A stretch of 30,112 nucleotides of DNA from Pseudomonadota bacterium (GTDB taxonomy: Bacteria > Pseudomonadota > Alphaproteobacteria > Rhodospirillales > Magnetospirillaceae): positions 1-30,112 of the forward strand of contig JAEXAH010000063.1 of assembly GCA_023458315.1 (NCBI GenBank), in the 5' to 3' direction. Shown here piece by piece: positions 7,055 to 15,400 of the stretch. The position numbers were made by a program, and so were the translations under genes. The notes beneath the pieces were generated by a model. The model had not been told where the DNA came from. It ran no database searches and was given only the letters and a program-made list of their open reading frames with translations. The number at the start of each line of letters is the position of its first letter. Position 1 is the first letter of the stretch.

Positions 7055-8158
7055 TCAGCCTTTGAAATAGCGATGCGGCGTGAACGGCAGCGCCACCACG
7101 GCGGCGTCCAGCGCCTTGCCGCGCACCACCAGCTTGATCTTGGTGCCGGGCGCGGCGAAGGCGGCGGGCACATAGCCCATGGCCACCGGGCCGTTGACCG
7201 ACGGGCCGAAGCCGCCGCTGGTGATTTCGCCGATGATATTGCCGTCCAGATCGGTGATTTCGGTATGGGCGCGGGCCGGGGCCTTGCCGTCGGGCTTGAT
7301 GCCGACACGCTTGCGCCGGGCGCCGTCCGCCAGTTGCGCCTGGATCACCGCCGCGCCGGGAAAGCCGCCCTGTTCGCGGCGGCGCTTGCCGATGATCCAC
7401 TGAATGTCGCCTTCGACCGGCGTGGTGGTGGTGTCGATGTCCGACCCGTACAGGCACAGCCCGGCCTCGAGGCGCAGGCTGTCGCGGGCGCCCAGGCCGA
7501 TGGGCTTGACCCCGTCCAGCGCCAGCAGCGCGCGGGCCAACTCCTCGGCGCGGGCGGCGGGGGCGGAAATCTCGAAGCCGTCCTCGCCGGTATAGCCGGA
7601 TCGGGTGACGAGACAGGGGATGCCCGCCACGTCGTATTCGCGGATGGTCATGAAGCCCTGGCCCGCCGATTGCGGGGCGATTGCGGCGAACGCCTCGGCC
7701 GCCCTGGGGCCTTGCAGCGCCAGCAGGGCGCGGTCGTCCAGCATGGTGACGGAACAGCCCGCCAGCCAGTCCTGCATGTGCTTGAAATCGGCATGCTTGC
7801 AGGCGGCGTTGACCACCAGGAACAGCTTGGTCGGCGACAGTTTCGAGATCATCAGATCGTCGAGGATGCCGCCCTTGGTGTCGGTGAACACCGAATACCG
7901 GGTGCGGCCCAGCCCCAGTCCCTGGATGTCGCCGGGCACCAGGGCCTCCAGCGCGGCGGCGGCGTCGGCGCCCTCGATCACCACCTGGCCCATGTGCGAC
8001 ACGTCGAACAGCCCGGCGGCGGCGCGGGTGTGCAGGTGCTCGGTCAGGATGCCGGTGGGGTATTGCACCGGCATGGCGTACCCGGCGAAGGGTACCATTT
8101 TGCCGCCCAATTCGCGGTGCAGCGAATCAAGCGGCGTGGTCAGCAGGGATTCGCTCAA
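7055..8158 (-). CDS. gcvT: Aminomethyltransferase, glycine cleavage T protein
   Basis: 367 aa, the usual length. It transfers the methylene group from aminomethyl-lipoyl GcvH to tetrahydrofolate and releases ammonia. The N-terminal LDSLHRELGGKMVPFAGYAMPVQY region and LFDVSHMGQV are family hallmarks, and CLYGSDIDTTTTPVEGDIQWIIGK marks the folate-binding fold. The start appears to be TTG at 8158: it follows an excellent GGAGG site five bases upstream, and the protein aligns from this point, while the next in-frame ATG would remove the conserved N-terminus. It is the first gene of the gcv cluster. No glycine riboswitch is recognisable in the 96-base gap before it. Confidence 0.95.
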   Translation of the reverse strand: MSESLLTTPLDSLHRELGGKMVPFAGYAMPVQYPTGILTEHLHTRAAAGLFDVSHMGQVVIEGADAAAALEALVPGDIQGLGLGRTRYSVFTDTKGGILDDLMISKLSPTKLFLVVNAACKHADFKHMQDWLAGCSVTMLDDRALLALQGPRAAEAFAAIAPQSAGQGFMTIREYDVAGIPCLVTRSGYTGEDGFEISAPAARAEELARALLALDGVKPIGLGARDSLRLEAGLCLYGSDIDTTTTPVEGDIQWIIGKRRREQGGFPGAAVIQAQLADGARRKRVGIKPDGKAPARAHTEITDLDGNIIGEITSGGFGPSVNGPVAMGYVPAAFAAPGTKIKLVVRGKALDAAVVALPFTPHRYFKG

Positions 8159-8233
8159 CCGTTCCTCCGTTCTGTGCGGGGCTCAAAGACCCCGGAAGCA
8201 GACTGAATCAGCGGCGGCGAGTCAATGCCTCAG

Positions 8234-8259
8234 GTTGATTTCGCGGCTGCGGAATCAAC
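8234..8259. terminator. Hairpin between map and gcvT
   Basis: GTTGATT (8234-8240) pairs with AATCAAC (8253-8259). An inner CGC/GCG pair closes loop GGCT, giving an extended stem with one wobble or mismatch depending on the strand. It overlaps the map stop codon. It may attenuate read-through from map into the gcv genes. Confidence 0.35.
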
Positions 8260-9049
8260 GCCCTTCCGCCGACAGGGTGAAGATTTCCACGCCGGTTTCG
8301 GTGACGCCGACGCTGTGTTCGAACTGGGCCGACAACGACCGGTCGCGGGTGACGGCGGTCCAGCCGTCGGCCAAGGTTTTCACCCCGGGGCGACCGGCGT
8401 TCAGCATGGGCTCGACGGTGAAGATCATGCCCGCTTCCAGCACGATGCCGGTGCCGGGATCGCCGAAATGCATGACGTTGGGGGCGTCGTGGAACTTACG
8501 GCCCAGGCCGTGGCCGCAATAATCCTCGACGATGGAAAAGCGTTCGCGCAGCGCCACGCATTCGATGGCGTGGCCGACATCGCCCAGGGTGGCGCCGGGG
8601 CGGATGGCGGCGATGCCCGCCATCATGGCCTGATAGGTGGTGTCCACCAGCCGGTCGGCCAGCCGCGACACCTTGCCGACGCGGAAGGTGCGGCTGCTGT
8701 CGCCATGCCAGCCGTCCAGGATGGGGGTGACGTCCACGTTGACGATGTCGCCCTCGGCCAGTTTCTTGTCCGACGGGATGCCGTGCGTGACCACGTGGTT
8801 GACCGAGATGCAACTGGCGTGCTGATAACCGTGATAGCCGATGGTGGCGGGGATGCCGCCATGGTCGCGCATGAACGCCTCGCATTCCTTGTCCAGCGCG
8901 GCGGTGGTGACGCCGGGGCGGATGAAGGCGGCGATGTGATCCAGGGTGGCGGCGGCCAGCCGCCCGGCGGCGCGCATTCCGGCGAAGCCCTCGGCGCCAT
9001 GCAGCGGGATGGGGGTGCCGTCGGCGTCGCGCTGTTCCGAGAACGTCAC
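8255..9049 (-). CDS. map: Methionine aminopeptidase, type I
   Basis: 264 aa. It removes the initiator methionine from nascent proteins. The dinuclear metal ligands are visible: D106 (NVDVT), D117 (HGDSSRTF), the His of YCGHGLGRKFHDAP, the Glu of TVEPMLN and the Glu of QFEHSVG. H89 (THGIP) matches the catalytic His79 of the E. coli enzyme. The start is GTG at 9049, overlapping the TGA stop of the upstream lipoprotein gene by four bases (GTGA), which suggests coupled translation. The next in-frame Met is residue 25, inside the conserved domain. Confidence 0.95.
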   Translation of the reverse strand: MTFSEQRDADGTPIPLHGAEGFAGMRAAGRLAAATLDHIAAFIRPGVTTAALDKECEAFMRDHGGIPATIGYHGYQHASCISVNHVVTHGIPSDKKLAEGDIVNVDVTPILDGWHGDSSRTFRVGKVSRLADRLVDTTYQAMMAGIAAIRPGATLGDVGHAIECVALRERFSIVEDYCGHGLGRKFHDAPNVMHFGDPGTGIVLEAGMIFTVEPMLNAGRPGVKTLADGWTAVTRDRSLSAQFEHSVGVTETGVEIFTLSAEGR

Positions 9050-9576
9050 TTCTTTTCCGCGCGGTTGCGGTTCAGCTCCTCCGGGGTGGCTTGCAGGCCC
9101 AGATAGATCTCGTACTTGTTGATGATGTCCTTGTCCTTGACGGGCACGCGCATCACCACTTCCTCGTCGGTGTACTTGACGTAGTTGGTGCCCTCGGGGA
9201 ACGTCACCGTGGTTTCGAACTCGGCCTTGGCGTCGGCGGCCGGGTAGTAATACGGGATGGCGACGAAATAGGTGAACTCGGCCTTGCGGTCGCTGTCGGC
9301 GGGGCCGCGCTTCAGGTTGAAGATGACCTGAAGATCGACGATGGCGCCCTTTTCGTCATACTTGCAGCCGCCGGTGAAGCCGGTGATCTCGGCCTCGTAT
9401 TCCACGTCGGTGATGTCGCGTCCGGGGCCGGGGCGGAACTTGGTCAGCTTGCTGGCGTCGGACAGGATGAACACCGGCGGGCAAGGCGGCGTCTCCTTCT
9501 TGCCGAACAGCGACGAACAGGAGGCCAGGGCCAGCGGCAGCAGGGCGGCGGCGACGGGGCGGAGGACGCTTCGCAT
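9046..9576 (-). CDS. Predicted outer-membrane or periplasmic lipoprotein, unknown function
   Basis: 176 aa from the ATG at 9576. The N-terminus has a basic start, a hydrophobic run and a lipobox ending LALASC, so Cys20 should be lipidated after signal peptidase II cleavage. The mature part is small, with beta-type character (EYEAEITGFTGGCKYDE, AEFTYFVAIPYYYPA, AEFETTVTFPEGTNYVKY) and a charged C-terminus. I do not recognise a named family. The open frame extends to 9786, over the divergent ispH start, but that part is not coding. It lies directly upstream of map with a 4-base overlap; nothing shows a shared function. Confidence 0.75.
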   Translation of the reverse strand: MRSVLRPVAAALLPLALASCSSLFGKKETPPCPPVFILSDASKLTKFRPGPGRDITDVEYEAEITGFTGGCKYDEKGAIVDLQVIFNLKRGPADSDRKAEFTYFVAIPYYYPAADAKAEFETTVTFPEGTNYVKYTDEEVVMRVPVKDKDIINKYEIYLGLQATPEELNRNRAEKK

Positions 9577-9694
9577 GGGTCTCGTCTCGGAAAAGCCGTT
9601 GAGGGGAAGGGAACTTCCGTGGCTATAGTCAGCCGACTTTATTGGAGCCTTCGCCCGTGCACAAGGGCGGTGGCGGCATGACAGGAACACGAAG

Positions 9695-10636
9695 ATGAGC
9701 AAACCGGCCCTGACGATCGTTCTCGCCAGCCCGCGCGGCTTCTGCGCCGGGGTGGATCGCGCCATCCACATCGTCGAGGCGGCCATCGAGAAATACGGCG
9801 CCCCGGTCTATGTGCGGCACGAGATCGTGCACAACCGGTTCGTGGTGGACAGCCTCAAGGCCAAGGGCGCGGTGTTCGTGGACGAACTGACCGAAGTGCC
9901 GGACGGCGTACCGGTGGTGTTCTCGGCCCATGGCGTGCCGAAATCGGTGCCGGCGGCGGCCGAGGATCGCGGGCTGGCCTATCTGGACGCCACCTGTCCG
10001 CTGGTGACGAAGGTCCACCGCGAGGCGGAATACCACCACGCGGCGGGCCGCCAGATCGTCATGATCGGCCACAAGGGCCACCCCGAGGTGGTGGGCACCA
10101 TGGGCCAGGTGCCGGACGGCGCCGTGCTGCTGGTGGAGAACGTGGCCGATGCCGAGGCGGTGGCCCCCGCCGATCCGGCCAAGGTGGCCTATATCACCCA
10201 GACCACCCTGTCGGTGGACGACACCACCGCCATCGTCGAGGTGCTGCGCCGCCGTTTCCCCGACATGATGGGACCGCGCAAGGACGATATCTGTTACGCC
10301 ACCACCAACCGGCAATTGGCGGTGAAAACCATCGCGCCCCATTGCGACGCGGTGATGGTGATCGGCGCCCCCAATTCGTCCAATTCCAAGCGGCTGGTCG
10401 AGGTGGCGGCGCGCAACGGCTGCGAACGCTCGATCCTGGTGCAGCGCGCCGCCGACATCGATTGGAACGGCTTGGGCGGGCTGGCCCGGCTGGGCGTCAC
10501 GGCGGGCGCCTCGGCCCCCGAGGTGCTGGTGGAGGAAGTCATCGCCGCCGCCCGCGACCGCTTCGCCGTCACCATCGAGGAAGTGAAGGTCAAGGACGAG
10601 ACCGTATCGTTCAAACTGCCGGAGGCGCTGCTGTGA
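9695..10636 (+). CDS. ispH: 4-hydroxy-3-methylbut-2-enyl diphosphate reductase (IspH/LytB)
   Basis: 313 aa. It catalyses the last step of the MEP isoprenoid pathway, making IPP and DMAPP from HMBPP. The three iron-sulfur cysteines are C17 (PRGFCAGVDRA), C101 (DATCPLVTK) and C200 (DDICYATTNRQ). Substrate-binding histidines appear at H46 (EIVHN), H79 (SAHGV) and H129 (KGHPE), and the SSNSKRL motif is present. It heads a plus-strand group with a GNAT protein, thrB and rnhA; ispH-thrB-rnhA adjacency is, from memory, common in alphaproteobacteria. The 118-base gap to the divergent lipoprotein gene should hold both promoters. Confidence 0.97.
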   Translation: MSKPALTIVLASPRGFCAGVDRAIHIVEAAIEKYGAPVYVRHEIVHNRFVVDSLKAKGAVFVDELTEVPDGVPVVFSAHGVPKSVPAAAEDRGLAYLDATCPLVTKVHREAEYHHAAGRQIVMIGHKGHPEVVGTMGQVPDGAVLLVENVADAEAVAPADPAKVAYITQTTLSVDDTTAIVEVLRRRFPDMMGPRKDDICYATTNRQLAVKTIAPHCDAVMVIGAPNSSNSKRLVEVAARNGCERSILVQRAADIDWNGLGGLARLGVTAGASAPEVLVEEVIAAARDRFAVTIEEVKVKDETVSFKLPEALL

Positions 10637-11079
10637 CCCTGAGCATCCGCCCGGCCCGTGCCGGAGACGGCGCCGTCATCCACGCCTTGCTGAGCGAACT
10701 GGCGGCATTCGAACAAGGCAGCGTCGCCGCCACCGCCGCCGATCTGGAACGCGACGCCGTCGGCCCGCAGCCGCGCTTCGCCGCCCTGCTGGCCGAGTTG
10801 GACGGCAAGGCAGTGGGCATGCTGACCTATCTGTCGCTGTATTCGTCGTGGCGCGGCCGCCCGGCGCTGATGATCCACGATCTGTTCGTGCAGGAGGCCG
10901 CGCGCGGCCTGGGCGCGGGCAAGGCCCTGGTGTCCGCCCTGACCGCCATCGCCCGCGAGCAGGGTTGCTGCCGCATTGACGTCAACGTGCTGGACTGGAA
11001 CGAAAACGCACGGGCGTTCTATGCCGCGCTGGGGTTTGGGCATAACGAGGGGTGGCTGGGCTATCGCCTGGGGCTGTAG
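10633..11079 (+). CDS. GNAT family N-acetyltransferase, SSAT-like
   Basis: 148 aa from the GTG at 10633, which overlaps the ispH stop as GTGA. The acetyl-CoA binding loop is RGLGAGK (91-97), following the strand IHDLFVQ. The layout (IRPARAGDGAVI at the start, ELAAFE, a LYSSWRGRPALMIHDLFV stretch, and WNENARAFYAALGF with Tyr130 as candidate general acid) resembles the spermidine/spermine acetyltransferase-like branch. The substrate cannot be read from sequence. The overlap with ispH suggests coupled translation rather than a shared pathway. Confidence 0.85.
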   Translation: MTLSIRPARAGDGAVIHALLSELAAFEQGSVAATAADLERDAVGPQPRFAALLAELDGKAVGMLTYLSLYSSWRGRPALMIHDLFVQEAARGLGAGKALVSALTAIAREQGCCRIDVNVLDWNENARAFYAALGFGHNEGWLGYRLGL

Positions 11080-11148
11080 CCCCCTTCCCAAAGCCGAAAG
11101 CCTGTCGTACTTTCCGCCTTTGTCGCGGCGATCGGGGCCCAGGGGTTC

Positions 11149-12111
11149 ATGGCTGTCTATACGGAAGTGTCCGACGAGGAACTGGAGGCGTTCGTCGCCG
11201 GTTACGATATCGGCGAGGTGACGTCGTTCAAGGGCATCGCCGAGGGTGTCGAGAACTCCAACTACCTGCTTCAGACCGATCGCGGGCAGTACATCCTGAC
11301 GCTGTATGAAAAGCGCACCAAGCCCGAGGACCTGCCGTTCTTCCTGGATCTGATGGAGCATCTGGCGGCGCGCGGGCTGGCCTGTCCGACGCCGCTGCAT
11401 GGTCGTGACGGCGCTGCCTTGCGCAGCCTGTGCGGCCGTCCGGCGGCCATGGTCAGCTTTCTCAACGGCATGTCGGCGCGGCGGCTGGGGCTGAACCATT
11501 GCGCCGCCCTGGGCGGGGCCATGGCCGAGATGCATCTGGCGGGCGCCGATTTCGCCCAGTCGCGGCGCAACGATCTGTCGGTGGCGGGCTGGCGGCCGCT
11601 GTTCGATCTGGAAAAGCACCGCGCCGACGAGGTCAAGCCCGGTCTGGCCGCCTTCATCGCCGCCGAACTGGACGCGCTGGAGCAGAACTGGCCGACCACC
11701 CTGCCGTCCGGCCTGATCCATGCCGATCTGTTCCCCGACAACGTGTTCTTCCACGGCGACAAGGTGTCGGGAATCATCGATTTCTATTTCGCCTGCACCG
11801 ATGCCCTGGCCTACGACATCGCCATCTGTCTGAACGCCTGGTGCTTCGAGCCCGACGGCAGCTTCAACGCCACCAAGGCGCGGCTGATGCTGAACGGCTA
11901 TCGCAAGGTGCGGCCCTTGTCGGCCGAGGAACTTCAGGCCCTGCCGCTGCTGGCGCGCGGCGCCGCCATGCGCTTTCTGCTGACCCGGCTTTATGATTGG
12001 GTCAACACCCCTGCGGGCGCCTTGGTCAAGCGCAAGGACCCGCTGGAATATTACCGCAAGCTGCGCTTCCACCAGGGCATTTCCGGCCCCGGCGCCTACG
12101 GGATCGAATAG
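11149..12111 (+). CDS. thrB: Homoserine kinase (ThrB, aminoglycoside-phosphotransferase fold)
   Basis: 320 aa. It phosphorylates homoserine in threonine synthesis. This is the ThrB type found in alphaproteobacteria and pseudomonads, with a choline-kinase/APH-like fold, not the GHMP-kinase type of E. coli. The catalytic loop is H191-A-D193-LFPDN198 and the metal-binding Asp is D211 in IIDFYFACTDALAYDIA. The N-terminus MAVYTEVSDEELEAFVAGYDIGEV and the ENSNYLL glycine-loop region are typical. The ATG at 11149 has AGGGG close upstream. It lies 69 bases after the GNAT gene and 51 before rnhA. Confidence 0.94.
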   Translation: MAVYTEVSDEELEAFVAGYDIGEVTSFKGIAEGVENSNYLLQTDRGQYILTLYEKRTKPEDLPFFLDLMEHLAARGLACPTPLHGRDGAALRSLCGRPAAMVSFLNGMSARRLGLNHCAALGGAMAEMHLAGADFAQSRRNDLSVAGWRPLFDLEKHRADEVKPGLAAFIAAELDALEQNWPTTLPSGLIHADLFPDNVFFHGDKVSGIIDFYFACTDALAYDIAICLNAWCFEPDGSFNATKARLMLNGYRKVRPLSAEELQALPLLARGAAMRFLLTRLYDWVNTPAGALVKRKDPLEYYRKLRFHQGISGPGAYGIE

Positions 12112-12120
12112 TTTTCAGCC

Positions 12121-12144
12121 GTCATTCCCGCGCCGGCGGGAACG
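12121..12144. repeat. Short palindromic repeat between thrB and rnhA
   Basis: TTCCCGC (12125-12131) and GCGGGAA (12136-12142) form a 7-bp stem with loop GCCG, inside a GTCATTCCCGC-type sequence. It looks like a shortened member of the palindromic repeats seen elsewhere in this window, and lies within the 51-base gap. Confidence 0.55.
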
Positions 12145-12162
12145 TTTGCGACAAGGGTAATC

Positions 12163-12621
12163 ATGACCGACACCCCCACCGAAGCCACCGTCGAGCTGTA
12201 TACCGACGGCGCTTGCTCGGGCAATCCCGGCCCTGGTGGCTGGGGCTGCATCCTGCGCTTCAAGGGCACCGAAAAAGAGCTGTATGGCGGCGAGAACCCG
12301 ACCACCAACAACCGCATGGAAATGATGGCGGTGCTGTCGGGCCTCAATGCCCTGACCCGGCCGTGCGCGGTGGCGGTTTATACCGACAGCGAATACGTGA
12401 AAAAGGGCATGACCGAATGGCTGCGCGGCTGGAAGGCGCGCGGCTGGAAGACCGCCGACAAGAAGCCGGTGAAGAACGACGATCTGTGGAAGGCCCTGGA
12501 CGAAGCCGCCGGGCGTCACCGCGTCACCTGGCATTGGGTGCGCGGCCATAACGGCCACCCGGAAAACGAACGTGCCGACGAACTGGCCCGGCGCGGCTCC
12601 AAGGAATCGGCGGGGAAGTAA
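12163..12621 (+). CDS. rnhA: Ribonuclease HI
   Basis: 152 aa, the normal length. It cleaves RNA in RNA-DNA hybrids. All catalytic residues are present: D15 (YTDGACSGNPGPGGWG), E53 (NNRMEMMA), D75 (YTDSEYV), D139 (NERADELA), and H129 in the VRGHNGHPENE loop. It is the last gene of the ispH group and ends three bases before the stop of the convergent dsbD-like gene, with no terminator between them. Confidence 0.97.
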   Translation: MTDTPTEATVELYTDGACSGNPGPGGWGCILRFKGTEKELYGGENPTTNNRMEMMAVLSGLNALTRPCAVAVYTDSEYVKKGMTEWLRGWKARGWKTADKKPVKNDDLWKALDEAAGRHRVTWHWVRGHNGHPENERADELARRGSKESAGK

Positions 12622-12624
12622 CCC

Positions 12625-14556
12625 CTACTTCCTCGCTTTGTCCAGCGCGCCCAGAACTTCAGCCTCGCTCAGCAGTTCCGACAGCGGGATGCCGGTGGGG
12701 GCGGCGGGGCCGTAGACGGCGTTGAACGGGATGCCGTAACGGCCGAACGACGCCAGATAGGCGGCGATGCCGTCATCGGGCTTGGTCCAGTCGGCGCGCA
12801 TGGCGACCACGTTCGGGGCGTTCAGCCGTTGCGCCACGGCGCCGCGTTCCACCACCGCCGCCTTGTTGACCTTGCAGGTGATGCACCAATCGGCGGTGAC
12901 GTCCACGAACACCACTTTGCCCGCGGCCACCGCCTGACGAATGGCCCCCTGGTCGAACGGCACCCACTGGATGACCGCCTTGTCCGCTGCCGGGGCGGCG
13001 GAATCGGCGCGCAATTGCACCGCCATCACCGTGCCCAGCCACAAAGCGGTGGCGGCCAGGGCGATGCCCATGGCCTTTTTCACCCACACCATCCACGGTC
13101 CCGGCTTGGGCAGGCGGCGGGCCAGATCGGGCCATGCCGCCACCGCCAGATAGGGCAGCGACAGCCCCAGGCCCAGGGCGGTGAAGATGGCCAGGATTTC
13201 CAGCGACCCGCGCGCCAGGGCAAAGCCGATGGCGGTGCCCAGGAACGGCGCCGAGCACGGCGTCGCCAGCAGGGTGGCGAAGGCGCCCGACAGGAAATGG
13301 CCCAGCAGGGTGTGATGGGCGATGCCCGACGGCCCGGCATTCATCAGGGCTGACGGCAGGCGGATTTCGAACAGGCCCCACAGATTGGCGGCGAAGGCCA
13401 GCAACAGGGCGATCATGGCGGCCAGGAACAGCGGCTGCTGGAACTGGATGCCCCAGCCCACCGCTTGCCCCGCCGCCTTGACGGCGATGGCGGCGCCCGC
13501 TAGGGCCAGGAACGAAGCGACGATACCGGCGGCCGAGGCCAGGAAGGCGGCGCGCACATGGCCGCGCGCCGCGCCGCCATGGGACAACGCCCCCAACAGC
13601 TTGATGGACAGCACCGGCAGCACGCAGGGCATCAGGTTCAGGATGATTCCGCCCAGCAGGGCGACCAGCAGCATGGACAGCAAGCCATCCGCCGCCGGGC
13701 TGGCGGCAGCGGCGCCAGTGGCCAGGGTGACATGCCCCTCCAGCGACCGGATGCCGTCGGTGACGGTCACGGTGGCGGCGGCACCGGCCAGCGGCTGTTG
13801 CAGGGTGCCCTTGACCACCGCCGTCTCGATCACCGCGCGGCGGTTGCCTTGGGACAGGGTGACGCGCGGCGCTTCGAAACTGCCCAACTCGGCCGGTTCC
13901 ACGAACAGATCGGGATGCTGGAACGGCTCGGCGGCGGTGACGGTGACGCGCAGGACGGTGGCGTCGCCATCGCCCACCGCCTCGGCGCCTTCCAGATTCA
14001 GGCCGTGGCGGGCGCCGTCGCCGGGCACCAGCGCGTCGAAGCGGCTGATATCGTGGATGAAGGCGCTGGGCTGGGCGGGACCGGCGGGCAGGTCCAGGCG
14101 CAGGCTGGCCTGCATGGGCACACAGATTTGCGCGCAGGCCAGATAATCCAGTTGGGCGGCGACGGTGACGGACTGGCCGGGCTGCGGCACCGGCGCGTCC
14201 AGCGGCAGGATCACCTCGTCCGCGTAGCCGTGGTTCTGCAACCCGGCCAGGATGAAACGCTTGGGGGCGGGCCAGCGGATGGTGGGGTCGCCCAGATTGG
14301 CCGATCCGGCCCATTCCACCTTGGGCGGATAACCGGCGTCGCCGGGGGTGCGCCAATAGATCTTCCAGCCCGGCTGAAGCTGGAAATGCAGGCCCAGGCG
14401 CAGGCTGGCGGCGTCGCCCGCCGCGTCCTGCGCCGCCACCAGCCGCACCCGTCCGGTGTCGGTGCTCGCCCAGTCCGAGGCGCCGGGTTCGGCGGCGGCG
14501 GCGTGGGTCGCGGACGCCGCCAGCAGGGCGGCCAGGGCCAGCAACTTCTTCAGCAC
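12625..14556 (-). CDS. DsbD/ScsB-type transmembrane thiol-disulfide reductase
   Basis: 643 aa from the GTG at 14556, which has AAGGA seven bases upstream and begins a clear signal peptide (LKKLLALAALLAASATHAAAA). It should carry electrons from cytoplasmic thioredoxin across the inner membrane to periplasmic proteins. Three redox modules are visible: an N-terminal periplasmic domain with C141/C145 (YLACAQICVP); a multi-helix membrane domain with C311 (LMPCVLPVL) and C434 (ATPCSAPF); and a C-terminal thioredoxin-like domain with C558-IT-C561 (DWCITCK). The long N-terminal domain resembles the ScsB branch, linked elsewhere to copper tolerance, more than E. coli DsbD; that subfamily call is tentative. 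No scsC or scsD partner is adjacent. Confidence 0.88.
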   Translation of the reverse strand: MLKKLLALAALLAASATHAAAAEPGASDWASTDTGRVRLVAAQDAAGDAASLRLGLHFQLQPGWKIYWRTPGDAGYPPKVEWAGSANLGDPTIRWPAPKRFILAGLQNHGYADEVILPLDAPVPQPGQSVTVAAQLDYLACAQICVPMQASLRLDLPAGPAQPSAFIHDISRFDALVPGDGARHGLNLEGAEAVGDGDATVLRVTVTAAEPFQHPDLFVEPAELGSFEAPRVTLSQGNRRAVIETAVVKGTLQQPLAGAAATVTVTDGIRSLEGHVTLATGAAAASPAADGLLSMLLVALLGGIILNLMPCVLPVLSIKLLGALSHGGAARGHVRAAFLASAAGIVASFLALAGAAIAVKAAGQAVGWGIQFQQPLFLAAMIALLLAFAANLWGLFEIRLPSALMNAGPSGIAHHTLLGHFLSGAFATLLATPCSAPFLGTAIGFALARGSLEILAIFTALGLGLSLPYLAVAAWPDLARRLPKPGPWMVWVKKAMGIALAATALWLGTVMAVQLRADSAAPAADKAVIQWVPFDQGAIRQAVAAGKVVFVDVTADWCITCKVNKAAVVERGAVAQRLNAPNVVAMRADWTKPDDGIAAYLASFGRYGIPFNAVYGPAAPTGIPLSELLSEAEVLGALDKARK

Positions 14557-14710
14557 GATCGCGTCCTTATCTGAATTCCGCGCCGACAACAGCAAAGCCG
14601 TCGGTCCGCGTCAACTTAACCTGTCGTCATCCTTTGGCACGCTATCATGGGGCAAGGGTCGGGCGGCCTTGCTTTCGTCAAGACTCCGTCATATCTGTGG
14701 GGGCATGACT

Positions 14711-15277
14711 ATGCAAAGAATCGACGGCTATCTGGCCGGACAAGTGCTGATCGCCATGCCGCAGATGCAGGACCCCCGGTTCGTGCGCTCGGTGGTGTAT
14801 CTGTGCGCCCACAGCGCCGAAGGCGCCATGGGCATCATGGTCAACCGGCTGTTCGACGGCCTCAGCTTTCCCGAATTGCTGGACCAGTTGGACATCCCCT
14901 CGACCCCGCAATGCGACCAGATCCGCGTGCATTTCGGCGGCCCGGTCGAAGGCGGGCGCGGCTTCGTGCTGCATTCCGACGATTACATGCACGACACCTC
15001 CATGCGGGTGGCCGACGGCATCGCGCTGACCGCCACCGTGGACGTGCTGAAAGCCATCGCCCTGGGGTTGGGGCCGCGCAAATGCCTGCTGGCCCTGGGC
15101 TATGCCGGATGGGGCGCCGGGCAACTGGATTCGGAAATCCTGGAAAATTCCTGGCTGAACGTCCCCGCCGACGAGGCACTGCTGTTCGGCCGCGACCTGG
15201 ACCACAAATGGGAAGCCGCCCTGCACAAACTGGGCATCGACTTCGCCACCCTGTCCGCCGACGCCGGGCACGCCTGA
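14711..15277 (+). CDS. UPF0301 family protein YqgE/AlgH
   Basis: 188 aa from the ATG at 14711; an ATG at 14705 is two codons earlier but sits only one base after the GGGGG ribosome site, whereas 14711 has a spacing of seven. Family hallmarks are YLAGQVLIAMPQMQDPRFVRSVVYLCAHS near the start, GAMGIMVNRL, VHFGGPVEGGRGFVLHS and LGYAGWGAGQLDSEI. The family is widely conserved in proteobacteria and named AlgH for an old link to alginate regulation in Pseudomonas; the biochemical role is not settled. It is divergent from the dsbD-like gene across a 154-base gap. Confidence 0.92.
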   Translation: MQRIDGYLAGQVLIAMPQMQDPRFVRSVVYLCAHSAEGAMGIMVNRLFDGLSFPELLDQLDIPSTPQCDQIRVHFGGPVEGGRGFVLHSDDYMHDTSMRVADGIALTATVDVLKAIALGLGPRKCLLALGYAGWGAGQLDSEILENSWLNVPADEALLFGRDLDHKWEAALHKLGIDFATLSADAGHA

Positions 15278-15320
15278 CAGGCTGCGGAGAAACGCGGCGC
15301 GCGGTGGTTTCACCCTATGC

Positions 15321-15352
15321 CGTCATGGCCGGGCCTGACCCGGCCATCCATG
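15321..15352. repeat. Palindromic (REP-like) element, GGCCGGG subtype
   Basis: A 32-bp palindrome with CGTCATGGCCGGG and CCCGGCCATCCATG arms, the same subtype as the units at 6383-6414 and 6607-6638. It lies between the convergent yqgE and radical SAM genes. Confidence 0.8.
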
Positions 15353-15400
15353 TTCCGCCGCAAAAGCATCATTAGAAACAACGAGTTCTGCGGATGCGGA

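Noticed and set aside
8159..8254. Glycine riboswitch upstream of gcvT
   Set aside because: The 96-base gap is short and lacks the conserved glycine-aptamer sequences; only a hairpin at the map end and the ribosome site are visible.
10294..12072. A long minus-strand open frame over ispH, the GNAT gene and thrB
   Set aside because: Antisense shadow; the plus-strand proteins have complete catalytic motifs.
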